From NCBI RefSeq assembly GCF_000499845.2, contig NC_023750.2, positions 12,961,285 to 13,025,284 on the forward strand: a stretch of 64,000 nucleotides of DNA. Reading direction: 5' to 3'. A program made the position numbers and the translations under genes. Position 1 is the first letter of the stretch. Each line of letters starts with the position of its first letter. This stretch comes from Phaseolus vulgaris (lineage: Eukaryota; Streptophyta; Magnoliopsida; Fabales; Fabaceae). Below, one piece after another: positions 22,565-35,000 of the stretch. A model generated the notes under the pieces. It saw only the letters and a program-made list of their open reading frames with translations. It ran no database searches and was not told where the DNA came from.

Positions 22565-24599
22565 ATGAGGAATACTCGACAAGCTCCATCTAGAAAGGAG
22601 GAAGGTGACAATGCCACCCTACAACAACTCATGGAAACCTTCAACACTCTCCAGCAGGCAGTGGCGGCGTCCAAGGCTAACTAGGAGAGGGTTTTGGCCG
22701 AACTACGGGCCGAGCTGGCCCATAGATAAGACCAATTCAGGGTCGAGTTGGACGCATCAAGAGCAAGCAATGAAGAGTTACACAGGGCCAATGAGGAGTT
22801 GTGGAGAGATCTACAACGCTTGGGGGAACGCGCAGCAGGGGAGCAAAGCCCACCTATTCAAATTAGGGCTCACCCCATGTCGTTCTCCCAAGCGATCATG
22901 AATGTCGTGATACCAACAAATTTCATGACACCCATAATTACTTTCACAGGTCCCGAAGACCCGAAGGCCCACATCACGACTTTCCATACTTAGATGATGA
23001 TCTTCGGAGGAACAAATGCCATGCATTGCAAGTTGTTCATAAGGACATTCGCAGGCACGACATTGGATTGGTTCATTGGTCTCCTTGAAGGATACATAAC
23101 CTCATTCGATCAGTTCTCTACATTGTTCATGGAGCAGTTCATAGTCAACCAAGCTCCACCCCCCGTCTCTTTCGACCTCTTCGGGGTGAAGCGGTACCAA
23201 GGAAAGCCCCTAAAAAACTTCCTGAACCGGTTTGGGGCGTTGGTTGTAAAGCTTCACACCAAGGATGAAGCTCTGATGGTGCATGCCTTTGGGCGGGGAA
23301 TTCTTTCAGGGTAGTTCAGTGATTCTCTGATAAGGAATCGGGTGAAGACGTTTAGCGAGATCTGACGATGAGTTGTTGCCTACATAGACACCAAAGAATA
23401 GGTAACGGTAAAACGTTGAAGCGTTTGGCTGACGAAGCCCCAGGAGAGCATCCGAGCTCAACCCATGAGAGTACATGAAACCGCAATGGAGAAGAGATTA
23501 TCGACCAGACATGTACCCTACGAACCAAAAAAGCATTAAACTAGGGTGAGAGTGAAGGGCCCTATCGACACAAGTTCAAAATGAGCCACAAGGAGTTGAT
23601 CGCCATCCCAGATGTGGCTGACAAGTTGAAGTTCCCCCCAAAAAGTGACAAGAATTTGGAGCCAAGTAAGGGCACCTGGTGCGATTTCTACAATGCCTTT
23701 GGGCACAGCGTGCGAAACTGTATAGCACTGGGATACCAATTGCCTGATCTGGTGAAGGATGGCTTCTTGAAGGAATATCTAGAGAAAGGTCAAGAAGCAT
23801 CGACGATGGTGACCCTGACAGTGGATCAGGGACACGAAGTGCCAATCCATGGCGAGGTTAACACGATTTCTGGGTGATTCTCAGGGGGAGGATGCACCGC
23901 CTCCCAACGAAAGAAGTATGCTAGTGAAGTGATGATAGTAGAGGCGCGGGAGCCTGACCAGTCCCCCGAACTCGACCTCTACTTCACTAAAGTTGATCTG
24001 CAGGATGTGGTCCCACATGAGTATGACCTAGTGGTAATCTCGGTGGTCACGATCGGTAGAAGGGTACACAGAGTCCTCATCGACCAAGGAGCCCGATCGA
24101 TGTAATGTTTTGGTCAACCTTCAACAAATTACAGTTATCGCCCGACTAGCTGAGGCCATACAACGGCTGTTTGTACAGTTTCGCTGGAGACCAGGTGGAA
24201 GTAAGGGGGTAGGTGGAGTTAAGGACGACCTTCACAGACAACACCACATCTCGAACCATCAATATCATATACCTCGTCGTTAACGCTCCTTCAACTTACA
24301 ACATCCTCATAGGTAGGCCTGCCCTGAACAAGTTAGGAGCAGTGGCCTCAACGAGGCACATAAAAATGAAGCTGCCTTCCTTCGATGGAGGGGTAATTAC
24401 CATCAAGTCCGACCAAAAGTCAGCAAAGAAATGCTACGAGAATAGCTTGAAGACTAGAAGAGGAGTATGCGCGATCTCCGCCCAACCCCAGGAGGTAGAA
24501 GGGGTCACCAGTGCGGAGATCGCCCGGGAAAGGCAATCTGAGCCTGCAGGTGAGGTTTAGGAAAGAGAGATCAAAGGAAAGAAGTTCAAGTTTGGCAAG
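22565..24599 (+). pseudogene. Tat gag and protease of element B, broken, cut by CRM2
   Basis: Starts MRNTRQAPSRKEEGDNA at 22565, followed by coiled-coil-like heptads (RASNEELHRANEELWRDL). The gag core is TLDWFIGLLEGYITSFDQF and APPPVSFDLFGVKRYQGKP. The knuckle-like segment is WCDFYNAFGHSVRNC (about 23678-23722), with H changed to Y compared with C. Protease-linker pieces are GGGCTASQRKKYA, ILIGRPALNKLGAVASTRHI and ITIKSDQKSAKKCYENSLKT. Stops and frameshifts occur at about 22683, 22991, 23313 and 23876. The frame is cut in the RT N-terminus (KKFKFGK) by CRM2 and resumes at 44303. Confidence 0.75.
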
Positions 24600-25543
24600 T
24601 GATGTGAATGCAACAACAAGAATACATGATTCTTTGACATTCTTAGGAGCAACTTCAGTTGGTCATGAATGGCACTTTACTTAGAATTGGATCAATGTTC
24701 TAATTCAAGAACTCACCAAGACTTTGCACCAACCAAAGCTCATATGGAAGTCCATATATTGTCAAATGGAATCAAACAACAAGAATGAAGAACAAGAAAG
24801 GATAAACCGAACAGAAAAGTAAGATTAGACTACAGCACTGAACAAAACAAATGGAAACCAAGATGGAAACAGAAATTCAAACGGTAGAAATGAAGGTAAA
24901 CACTAGAAATTAAGAACTACCGAATGAAAAATGAAGAAAAGGAAGAAGAAGCACTTATAGAATGGAACTTGCTGAAATTGAGACTTGGAAGAACAATTCA
25001 CGCCACTTTGAGCCTTGATCCAAGATAAGTGAAGGAGTGCCGCCACTTGAAGCTCACCATTGCTCACAAGATAAGGCAAAGGAAGAAGAAGACTCAAGAC
25101 TCACAATTTCTCTCTAAATTTGAGTATAGTCTCTCTACTTCAAAATTCCAATCTGAAAAATACAAAGGGAAGCACCTTATTTATAGCCTATGAGGTGCTG
25201 AAATGCAAAGCCAAATGAGCCTCAAATGCTACTCAAATTCGGCGCCAACTAGACAATGAAGGAAGTGTGACTTTCCTTCCTAGTTTGGCACCTCCTAACT
25301 CCTATCTACACTCCCCCCTAACCTCCCTTACTACTTACACCTATTTATTACATCCGCACCCCCTATTCTATAAAAGAAATAAGAAGAGCCATCTTATTAT
25401 ACTCTTGTCCCAAAGCTCTTGCCATGCTCCTAGTGATTCGTTGGGCTTGGGCCCCTTGTTGGGCTTAGGCCCCTTGTTGGGCTTAGGTCCCTTGTTGGGC
25501 TTGGGCTTCATGGGCTTGAGCATCCTCTACTTGGTTTCCATCA
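24600..25543 (-). repeat. 3' LTR of CRM2 (944 bp)
   Basis: On the minus strand it runs from TGATGGAAACC at 25543 to TTCACATCA at 24600. A TATAAATA box lies at 25178-25185 (minus). It carries three copies of an 18-bp unit (cccttgttgggcttaggc type, about 25440-25500); the 5' LTR has two. The pol frame enters it by 61 bp before a stop. Confidence 0.93.
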
Positions 25544-28500
25544 TACTCCCCGGGTTGGAGAGAATTCGTCCACGAATTTGGGAAACCTGCAACAAAAGGA
25601 GTGAGATCAGTAATATTGAAAGAATTACTACCAAGATAAGTAGGGGGCATATCTAACTCATAGGCATTATCATTAATCCTCTTGATGACTTGGAAAGGGC
25701 CATCACCACGAGGCATAAGTTTGGACTTCCTTAGAGAAGAAAATCTATCCTTTCTCAAATGAAGCCAAACCCAATCACCGGGCTCAAAGATTAATGCCTT
25801 TCTCCTTTGGTTGGCAGTGTCAGCATACTTACCAACTTTCTTCTCAATTTGTAACTTGATGCGGTTATACAAATCCTTAATAAAAGAAGCCTTTTCAAAA
25901 CCATCTTTGCATAGAACCTCATCAAGTACAGGAATGGGAAGAAGATATAGAGGTGTGAGGGGATTAAACCCATAAACAACCTCAAAAGGAGAATGATTAG
26001 TGGTGGAATTTACTACCCTATTATAAGCAAATTCAACATGAGGTAGTAAATCCTCCCAAGCCCTTGGATTCCCGGAAATAAAGCATCTCAATAATTGACC
26101 CAAAGTTCGATTAACCACTTCGGTTTGACCATCAGTTTGGGGGTGGCAAGTAGTAGAAAACAGAAGTTTTGTGCCAAGTTTCCCTCATAAGGTCCGCCAA
26201 AAGTGACTTAAGAACTTAGAATCCCTATCGAATACTATACTTCTAGGAAGTCCATGTAAACGAACAACTTCCTTGAAGAAGAGATTTGCAATATGGCATG
26301 CATCATCCACTTTGTGGCATGGAATAAAATGAGCCATTTTAGAAAAACGGTCCACTACCACAAAGATGGAATCCTTACCCTTCGATGTCTTGGGCAGTCC
26401 TAAGATAAAATCCAAAGAAATATCAACCTAAGGCATTGTAGGGATAGGAAGAGGGGTATATAAACCATGGGGTTGGACCTTAGATTTAGCTTTCCTACAT
26501 GCTATACATTTATCACAGAAGGTATGTACGGATTTGCGCATGTGAGGCCAAAAGAAATGTTCATGCAATGTTTCTAAAGTCTTAGCAACCCCAAAATGCC
26601 CCATAAGCCCACCCTCATGAGCCTCTCTAACAAGAGATTGTCTTATGGATCCTTGGGGAACACAAAGTCTTTTTCCTTTGAAAAGAAAACCATTATGTAA
26701 GAAAAAGTCTTTGTGACTTCCCTTGGAACACTCTTGATAGATTAGAGAGAAATCTAAGTCATCTTTATAAAGTTCCTTTATGTGATCAAAGCCTAAATAT
26801 TGAACATTCAAAACATTTAACAAGGTATATCTTCTTGAAAGAGCATCGGCAACAACATTAATTTTACCTTGTTTATGTTTGATCACATAAGGAAATTGCT
26901 CAATAAACTCCACCCACTTAGCATGTCTCTTATTAAGCTTGCTTTGCCTTTTCAAATATTTAAGGGACTCATGATCACTATGGATCACAAATTCCTTTGG
27001 AAAAAGATAATGTTGCCAATTTTGCAAAGCTCTAACAAGAGCATAAAGTTCTTTATCATAAGTGGAGTAATTGAGATGACTCCCTTTGAGTTTCTCACTA
27101 AAATAAGCTATGGGGTGTCCTTCTTGAAGGAGGACGGCCCCAATGCCTATATTAGAGGCATCACACTCTATTTCAAATGTCTTAGCAAAGTTAGGAAGGG
27201 ATAGAATGGGGGCTTTAGTTAATATATCCTTCAAAGTTTGAAAAGCGTTTTCTTGCTCTTGGCCCCACTTAAAAACCACATCCTTCTTTACTATGGCATT
27301 TAAAGGTGCGACAATTGTACTAAAGTCTTTCACAAACCGCCTATAAAAACTAGCAAGTCCATGAAAACTTCGTACTTCATTGACATTGGTGGGTGTAGGC
27401 CAATGTTGAATTGCTGCCACTTTTGTTTGATCTACATGCACCCCTTTATGACTAACCACAAACCCTAGGAAGTCTATATGATCTAATGCAAAGAAACATT
27501 TAGCATGATTAGCATACAACTTCTCCTTCCTAAGGGTTTCTAAAACTTGGCTAACATGTGACTCATGATCTTCTAAAGACAAGCTATAGATAAGAATATC
27601 ATCAAAGTAAACCACAACAAACTTGCCAATGAATGCTCTTAAAACATGATGCATGAGTCGCATGAAGGTACTAGGAGCATTAGTCAAGCCAAAAGGCATG
27701 ACCAACCACTCATATAAACCAAATTTGGTCTTAAAAGCGGTTTTCCATTCATCACCATTTTTAATTCGTATTTGATTGTAACCACTCTTAAGATCAATTT
27801 TGGAAAATATTTTAGACCCATGTAATTCATCCAACAAGTCATCTAACCTAGGAATGGGATGCCTATATTTGATGGTGATGTTATTTATAGCGCGACAATC
27901 CGTACACATGCTCCATATCCCATCCTTTTTTGGGACAAGTATGACAGGCATATCACATGGGCTCATGCTATCTTGTACCCACCCCTTAGCTAATAAATCC
28001 TCAACTTGTCTTTGAATTTCTTTGGTCTCTTGGGGATTGGTCCTATATGTAGGGCGATTTGGTAAAGAAACCCCGGGCATGAAGTCTATTTGGTGTTCAA
28101 TCCCTCTTAGAGGTCGTAAGCCTTTAGGAGGATCTTGAAACACATCTTCATATTCCTTTACCAAATAGTCCAAACATGTGGGACTATCCTTAGCCGACTC
28201 ATATTCAATAGGTCTAGGAATAGCTAAAAAAATAGGCTTGTGAGTAACTATTACCTTTTTAACTTGTTGGGAAGATATGAGAAGGCTTCTCTTGGAATTT
28301 TTTATATCTTTTTCTTTCTCTCTCTTTTCTCTCATATTGACTTGGTCCTCATGGACTTCCTTTGGAGAGAGAGACTTAAGAATGACTTTGTGCCCATGGA
28401 AGTTAAAAGAAATTTTGTTGGTAAAGCCATCATGAAAAACTTTTCGATCAAATTGCCATGGCCTACCTAAAAGTATATGAGTAGCTTCCATTGGAACAAC

Positions 28501-29961
28501 ATCACACAAGACCTCATCTTTATATTTACCAATGGAAAAAGTAATGAGGACTTGCTTGTTCACCACTAATTCACCCACCTCACTCAACCATTGTAACTTG
28601 TAGGGCTTGGCATGAGAGATGGTAGGCAATCCAAGTTTGTCTACCACTCTTGTGCTTGCCACATTTGCACAACTCCCCCCATCCACAATCAAATAGCATA
28701 CCCTATCATTAATAAGACACCTTGAATGAAAAATATTTTCTCTTTGAGTTTCATCAAAAGGTTTTAAAACTTGTCCAAGCATGCGTCTTATTACTAATAG
28801 GTCACCCTCATGTGGGCATTCACTCTCACTCTCACTTGGGGATCTAGAAGGTGAGGAATGTCTAGAAGATTCGGACCCAAGCTCACTACTATCTACCCCA
28901 TCATGCATATACATAGCTCGTTTAGAAGGGCAATTAGAAGCAATATGTCCATAGCTTAAGCATTTAAAACATTTCTTACTAGACGATTTTTGTGGTGACT
29001 TAGGCCTAGCATTGGAAGTGGAAGGCTTAGACTCTCTAGGTTTGAAAGTAGAATCCATAGAAGGAATATTTGAAAAAGAGTTATTTTTATTTTTCCAAAA
29101 AGAGTGGTAGTAGTTATCCTTAGAAGAATTTTTGAAAGCATTTTTCATTGCAAGTTGATTTTCAATTTTACTAGCAAGGTGCACCACATTTTCCAAAGAA
29201 GAATATTCTTGTAACTCTACCACATCTTGAATGTCCCTTCGAAGGCCATTCACAAACCTAGCTATCTTAGCTTCCTCACTCTCATCCATATTAACTCGAA
29301 TTAAAAGCGTGTCTAGTTTTTTAAAGTAATCATCCACACTTAGCGTGCCTTGATGAAACCGTTGGAGTTTCAACATAAGGTCTTTCCTAAAGTGTGGGGG
29401 TACGAATGTAGCGCGTAAACATGCTTTCAAATCGTTCCAAGAGACCACGAGCGGCCTCTTGTGTAGGTCAATGTCCATGAGGTATTGATGCCACCATTGC
29501 ATGGCATAGTCCAAAAATTCTAAAGAAGCTAATCTAACCCTATGCTCATCCCTAAACCCATTTACATCAAAAATTTGGTCAACCTTAGCCTCCCATCCTA
29601 AGTATACATTGGGATCACTTTCACCACTAAAACTAGGAAGTTTTACATTAGGAGAGCAAGGGCCAGCCACATGTTGGCGCCTCTCTTCATGGTGATGATG
29701 TCTTGGCCTTGCATTGTCTTCATAATAACCATGAGAAGAAGGAGAGTGCCTTGAAGAATGCCGAAGAGGAGGAGGTCTTGTCTCACGGTTTTGATGTAGT
29801 TCCTCACGGTTTAACTCCAAACTTTGGAGTCTTGCCTCCATTTGTCGTATCACCTCAAGATAGTGAGCATTGGATTGCTTGGCATTCTTTAAGTCTTCAT
29901 AAAGGGCTGCCTTTTGGGGTGAGCACGGTTTGGAAGAGTCTCCACTAGAAAAATGAGCCAT
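25483..29961 (-). pseudogene. CRM2 gag-pol, two nonsense mutations
   Basis: Start at 29961 ([13 protein letters not shown]), chosen by alignment with CRM3; the frame is open further upstream but that part is leader. Order: gag core ([18 protein letters not shown]), zinc knuckle [14 protein letters not shown], protease [14 protein letters not shown] with YFDDILIYS, RNase H ([26 protein letters not shown]), integrase zinc domain ([10 protein letters not shown] ... CDKCIACRK), catalytic core MDFILGLP / [11 protein letters not shown] / [12 protein letters not shown], and C-terminal [13 protein letters not shown]. Trp codons are now stops at about 26428 (TAG) and 26187 (TGA), both within integrase. 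The tail ends in the LTR at 25483. It cannot make full integrase. Confidence 0.9.
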
Positions 29962-30826
29962 GAGCAGAAAATACAAAAAACAGAAAACAAACAGTGAAAG
30001 AAACTTGTTAGACAAATAAAAGTGAGATATAGGTTGCTGGAAAATGCCCAAGAAAGTACTCAAGCCACTCCAAGAAAGTATGTTGTCCTCAACCAAGCCT
30101 TTCTTGTAGAATGGAGGAGCTTCAAATGAAATAATGCCACAGCAAACCAACTTACTTAAGAACAAGTCTCCACACAACTTTAAGAAGAACAAAAAAGACA
30201 AACAAGAAAAGGTATAAACAAGAAAAGCTAAACCAGAAACAGAGAGCAATGTATGACAAACTTGAAAGAATATGAATGAAAGACAAGCAAGAAAATAAGG
30301 AACTCAATGAATAAAGAAGGCACACAAAAAGAGTCCTAAAGAAAAGTGCTAGAGTAGATTGAAGAAAACAGAAAACAGCTTCTGGAAAAAAAATATTTAA
30401 ATGCAAACTGTGTTATGTTTACAGATTTAACTGGAATGATTGAAAACGAACTGGCAAGTGAAAATTTAACCACAGAAACTTCAATGTCTCAACTCAATAA
30501 TGGCACTAGAATGAGGTAAAAACAGTAAGCCAATTGAGAGAAATAAATTTTTCAAAATTGCTGCCCAATTACTGTATTCTTTTCGACAGTATTGTACACT
30601 TTTCGTATTTTATTTATCATTTTTTGTGTACTTGGAATTTTTGAGTAATTCTTTTTTTTCTATGCTTTTGTAACACTTTGAAGAATGTAAATCCAAATTT
30701 TCACAAATTTCCCATGAGCCAATTAATTGCAGTAAATTGAAAACAGTAGCACGTTTGTTAGAAAACAGAAGAGCCTATTTAGGAATGAAAAACAGTATGA
30801 TGAACTAACAAAGACATAATGGAAAG
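29962..30826 (-). other. CRM2 untranslated leader, gag-proximal part
   Basis: Non-coding 5' leader between gag and the insertion point of element C; it continues at 42894-43372. It matches the CRM3 leader (49080-49938), for example gtaagccaattgagagaaataaat. The last five bases (gaaag, 30822-30826) are the target duplication of C. Confidence 0.8.
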
Positions 30827-31620
30827 TGTACCGCCCTGGTGGTCGGGTGTGATGACGTGGCATCCTGCTACAGTGTAGGCGTGTTGACAAGGCGCCAGGT
30901 TGGCAGAAGGGAAGGAAGTCGGGGGGCACGTGTAGTCGCCAGTTGTTAAGCTGGCGTGTTCCGACTTCCAGCTTACCAGAATAGGCGATCGCCAGGTTGA
31001 AGATGAAGTCGCCCGATGTAGATTCAGGCGACCTAGTTATTGGAGATCGCCAGAGAAAGCACATCGGCGAAGATGAAAGAGAAGCAGATTATGAAGGCGG
31101 CCGGCGAGACCACAGGGAAGGTGTATGAAGGCCCCTAACTCGCCAGTTCCAGTAGAGATCGCACTCCTAAGTTAGCTATGCACTGGGCAGTACCATGCAT
31201 AAGTAACTTAGCCAAAATGAGAGTAGAAGCAGCGCCAAGTCAGGGAGCCTCCAGATGATGGCACGTGTACAGTTGGATGCGAGCCACGTGTCCAAGTCTG
31301 TAACTGCCAGGAGAGAGAAAGCCACCAGGTATATAAGAGTTCTTAACAAACTTTCTGAGGTACGCACGTTCAGTTCATACACTTTACGCTTGCGAGTTAG
31401 AGCTGACTGTGAGCGAGGATTTGCACGGTTCTAGTTCTCTTAGTTTTTGGTGATACCGTCACTGACTTGAGCGTTGGAGTGCGATCGGCCGCAGCGGCGC
31501 CGTGCTGTTTCTTTGCAGGTTCTTGAGATAGATCCCGAAGAGGAACGGAGGTGAGAAGCGGTGCGCACGTCGATCCTTTGACGAGGCAGTTTCCAGCGTT
31601 CCGGTCAACAGGCAGGATCA
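30827..31620 (+). repeat. 5' LTR of element C (794 bp)
   Basis: TGTACCGCCCTGG to GGCAGGATCA. Contains a cacgtgt/ccacgtgtcc-rich upstream stretch and a TATA box. Differences from the 3' LTR include single changes and a cluster at about 31373-31377. Confidence 0.97.
31330..31337 (+). promoter_or_regulatory. TATA box of the element C 5' LTR
   Basis: tatataag in the context ccaggtatataagagttc; the corresponding 3' LTR box is at about 42598-42605. It is the likely core promoter for the genomic RNA. Confidence 0.7.
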
Positions 31621-31641
31621 TCAGGCGCCCACTGTGGGGCC
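31621..31641 (+). promoter_or_regulatory. Primer binding site region of element C
   Basis: tcaggcgcccactgtggggc directly follows the LTR. The ggcgcccactgtgg core is shared with element B. The tRNA is not assigned. Confidence 0.65.
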
Positions 31642-32034
31642 GTGTAAAACTTGCTCCCATCCACAGCGTGAGTTCTTGGAAGTTCGAGGTTTTCTGCGTG
31701 GTTGTGTGCTGGTGCAACCGTCGTTCGCGGTCTCTTTGAGTTTCGTTCGGTGAGATTGCGTTTTGAACCGTTCGTTTGGATTTTCGATCGGTGGAGTAAG
31801 GTTTTCTGCTGCTTACGCGTAATCTGTTCGGTGGAAGTTCGAGTTCTTTCGCTTGTTTGGTTGTTCGCGGGGAAGCGGTGGTTTCTGGCGAAGTTGTGGT
31901 TTTCTTTGAAGGCTCACGGTGTTCTTGAGTTTTCTTGCACTGTTTCGCGCTGTTTCTCCGATTGATCGCTGATTCGATCGAGGCTGAAGTGTTGTTTGCT
32001 GCATTCCTGTGATTCGCTGAAGTTAATGAGAAAA
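31642..32034 (+). other. Untranslated leader of element C
   Basis: 393 bp between PBS and gag, GC/TC-rich, with no aligned coding content. A long opposite-strand frame here is a by-product of base composition. Confidence 0.6.
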
Positions 32035-35000
32035 ATGAGAAGCAATCGTTCCAGTCCCGTGGCGCTTGTCGCTGCTGAAGGCGACACCGCCATGACCATG
32101 GCGCAGATGGCAGAGATGATGCGCTCGTTGCAGGCAACTGTGGAAGCCTCGCGCGTAGAGCAAGCGAGGATACATGAGGACCTGGTCGCCTCTCGCGCCA
32201 GGAACGAGGAGCTCAGCAAGGTGACTGAGGAGCTGCGTCGAGCTCTTCAGGAGCAGCAAGGACGTTCTTCTGCTGAAGAGGTGGCGCCGTCGACGCCACC
32301 TCGTGTTTTCCCAATGCCTTTTGTTCAGGCGATTACCAACACGCCTATTCCCACGAGCGTGGTTCCGGTTAAGGCTGTCTTTACCGGCGTGGAGGATCCA
32401 GAGGCTCATATGACCACGTTCCACACGCAGATGATGCTGTCGGGAGGGTCAGACGCCGTCTACTGCAAGATGTTCGTGAGTACGCTCCAGGGAACGGCGA
32501 TGGAGTGGTTTGTGAGCCTGCCTAACGACCACATAACCAATTTTCAACAGTTCTCGAAAATCTTTGTCGAGCAGTACATTGTGAATAAGGCACCGCCCAG
32601 GGTGTCCTATGATCTGTTTGATATAAGGCAGTACCATGGGGAGTCCCTCAGAGACTACCTCAATCGCTTCGGAGCGCAGATGGTCAGATCGCCAGCCAAG
32701 GATGAAGAAATGCTGGTCTATGCCTTCAAGAAGGGCGTGCAGCCAGGGCCATTCTGCGAGGCCTTGATCAGGGCTCATCCAGCGACGTTTGCTGAAGTCA
32801 GGCGACTTGCGGTGGCCCACATCGCCGACGAGAGTGAAGTCGCCGAGAAGAGGGGCAGCGTGGCTCCCGCCAGGCCACATACCCAGACCAGGATCCAGCC
32901 GCAGAGGGTGCTGGAAACGGCGGCGGCGGCCAGAAAAGACCAGAGGACTCGCCATCCTTACGACAGGAGAAACAACGGAAGAAGCCAAGCGCGCCAACAA
33001 CCAGCACGCCGGGAATACAATCGCCCGCCTAAACACAAATTTGTCATGGGACTAGCGGACCTGATCGCTATCCCTAACATATCTGCTAGGTTGAAGGCGC
33101 CTGAGAAGGTGGGCGACAAGGTGCTGGGGTCAAAGCCGGACGCCTGGTGCGAGTTCCACCAATGTTTTGGCCACACCTTGGACTCGTGTTTGTCTTTGGG
33201 GTATCAGCTCGACGATCTGGTCAAGAGCGGGTTCCTAAATGACTATCTGTTGGATAGAAGGACGGGGGGAGCGTCGAGTTCCCAGCCAGCAGGTGGAGAA
33301 GCCCAGCAGCACGAGATGCCTATCCACGGGGAGATCCACACCATTGCAGGGGGTTTCTCAGGTGGTGGATGCACCGCATCGCAGAGGAAAAAGTATGCGC
33401 GATCGGTGATGGCAGTGGACATGTTTGAAGATCACTCGCCGGAAGTGGACATTACGTTCACCAAGCAGGATCTCCGGGACGTTGTGCCTCATGACAACGA
33501 TCCCATAGTTATTTCGTTGGTTACAGCAGGGAGGAGGGTTCATAGAGTTCTGGTGGACCAAGGAAGCTCGGCAGACGTGATGTTCTGGCCGACTTTCACA
33601 CAGCTGGAATTGCCCCTTGATCAGTTAAGGCCCTATGGAGGGTGCTTATATGGGTTCGCTGGTGACCAGGTGGAGGTCAGGGGGTACATTGAGCTGAGAA
33701 CCACGTTTACAGATGAGGCCGGGTCGAGGACGGAGAAAATCAAGTACCTCATCGTAAACGCCCCTTCAGCATATAACATCCTGTTGGGAAGGCCCACTCT
33801 TAACAGGATAGGCGCCATTCCGTCGACTCGGCACATGAAGGTGAAGTTGCCGTCCATGGAAGGGGTGGTGATCACGATCAAGTCTGATCAGAAGGAAGCG
33901 AAAAGGTGCTATGAGAATAGCCTGAAAAACAAAAGATCAGTGAGTTATGTAACAACCACCCCACCTCCCGGTGTGAAGCCCAGACCGCCGGTAACGGAGG
34001 AGGCCGCCGGAAGGGATGTAGAGATGGTAGACGCTGAGCTAGAGGAGAGGAATGCTGGCCTGGAGGAGGAAGAGGCGCGGAATCGCCCCGAGGAAGCAAG
34101 GGAACAGGGAATCGCCAGGGCGGTGATCGCCAGAGAATCCAGGCCTAAACTTGTCGAGCAGTGGCTCGAGAAGGAGATCGGAGGGAAAATCTTCAAGCTC
34201 GGAAGATCCCTAGAGGTCGATCTCCAGGACCAGATCGCCAAGGTGATTGAGCGGCATCTGGACGCATTTGCATGGTCCGCTTCGGACATGCCCGGGATTG
34301 ATCCCGACTTCTTGTGCCATCATCTGGCGATGGACACTTTGGTGAGACCGGTGCGACAAAGGAGAAGAAAATTCAACGAGGAGAGGAGGCAGGCGATCAG
34401 GGACGAAACACAGAAACTCCTCGCTGCAGGCCACATCAGGGAAGTCCAGTACCCCGAATGGTTGGCAAATGTCGTACTGGTGAAGAAGAGTAACGGGAAA
34501 TGGCGCATGTGCGTCGATTTCACCGATCTGAACAAAGCTTGCCCAAAGGATTCGTATCCTTTACCAAGCATTGATGCCCTGGTTGATAGTGCTGCAGGGT
34601 GCAAGCTGCTAAGTTTCCTGGATGCCTTCTCGGGCTATAATCAGATCAAGATGCATCCCATGGATGAAGAGAAAACAGCCTTCATGACGGAGAGATCGTG
34701 CTACTGCTATAAGGTGATGCCGTTTGGGCTGAAGAACGCGGGGGCCACATACCAAAGGCTAATGGATCGAGTACTTGCACCAATGCTGGGAAGGAACGTG
34801 CAAGCCTACGTCGATGACATGGTTGTGACCTCGCAGGAGAAGAGCAAGCACGTTGCAGACTTGGAAGAATTGTTCACGACGATCGCCAAGTTCAAGTTAA
34901 AGCTCAACCCGGAGAAATGCATTTTCGGCGTGGAGGCTGGAAAGTTTTTGGGTTTTCTCTTGACTGAAAGAGGAATAGAAGCCAACCCAGACAAGTGTGC

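Noticed and set aside
31397..32137. Long minus-strand frame (246 codons) opposite the element C leader and gag start
   Set aside because: It lies opposite LTR, PBS and leader, is Ser/Arg/Gln-rich without domains, and has no counterpart in A or B. A composition artefact.
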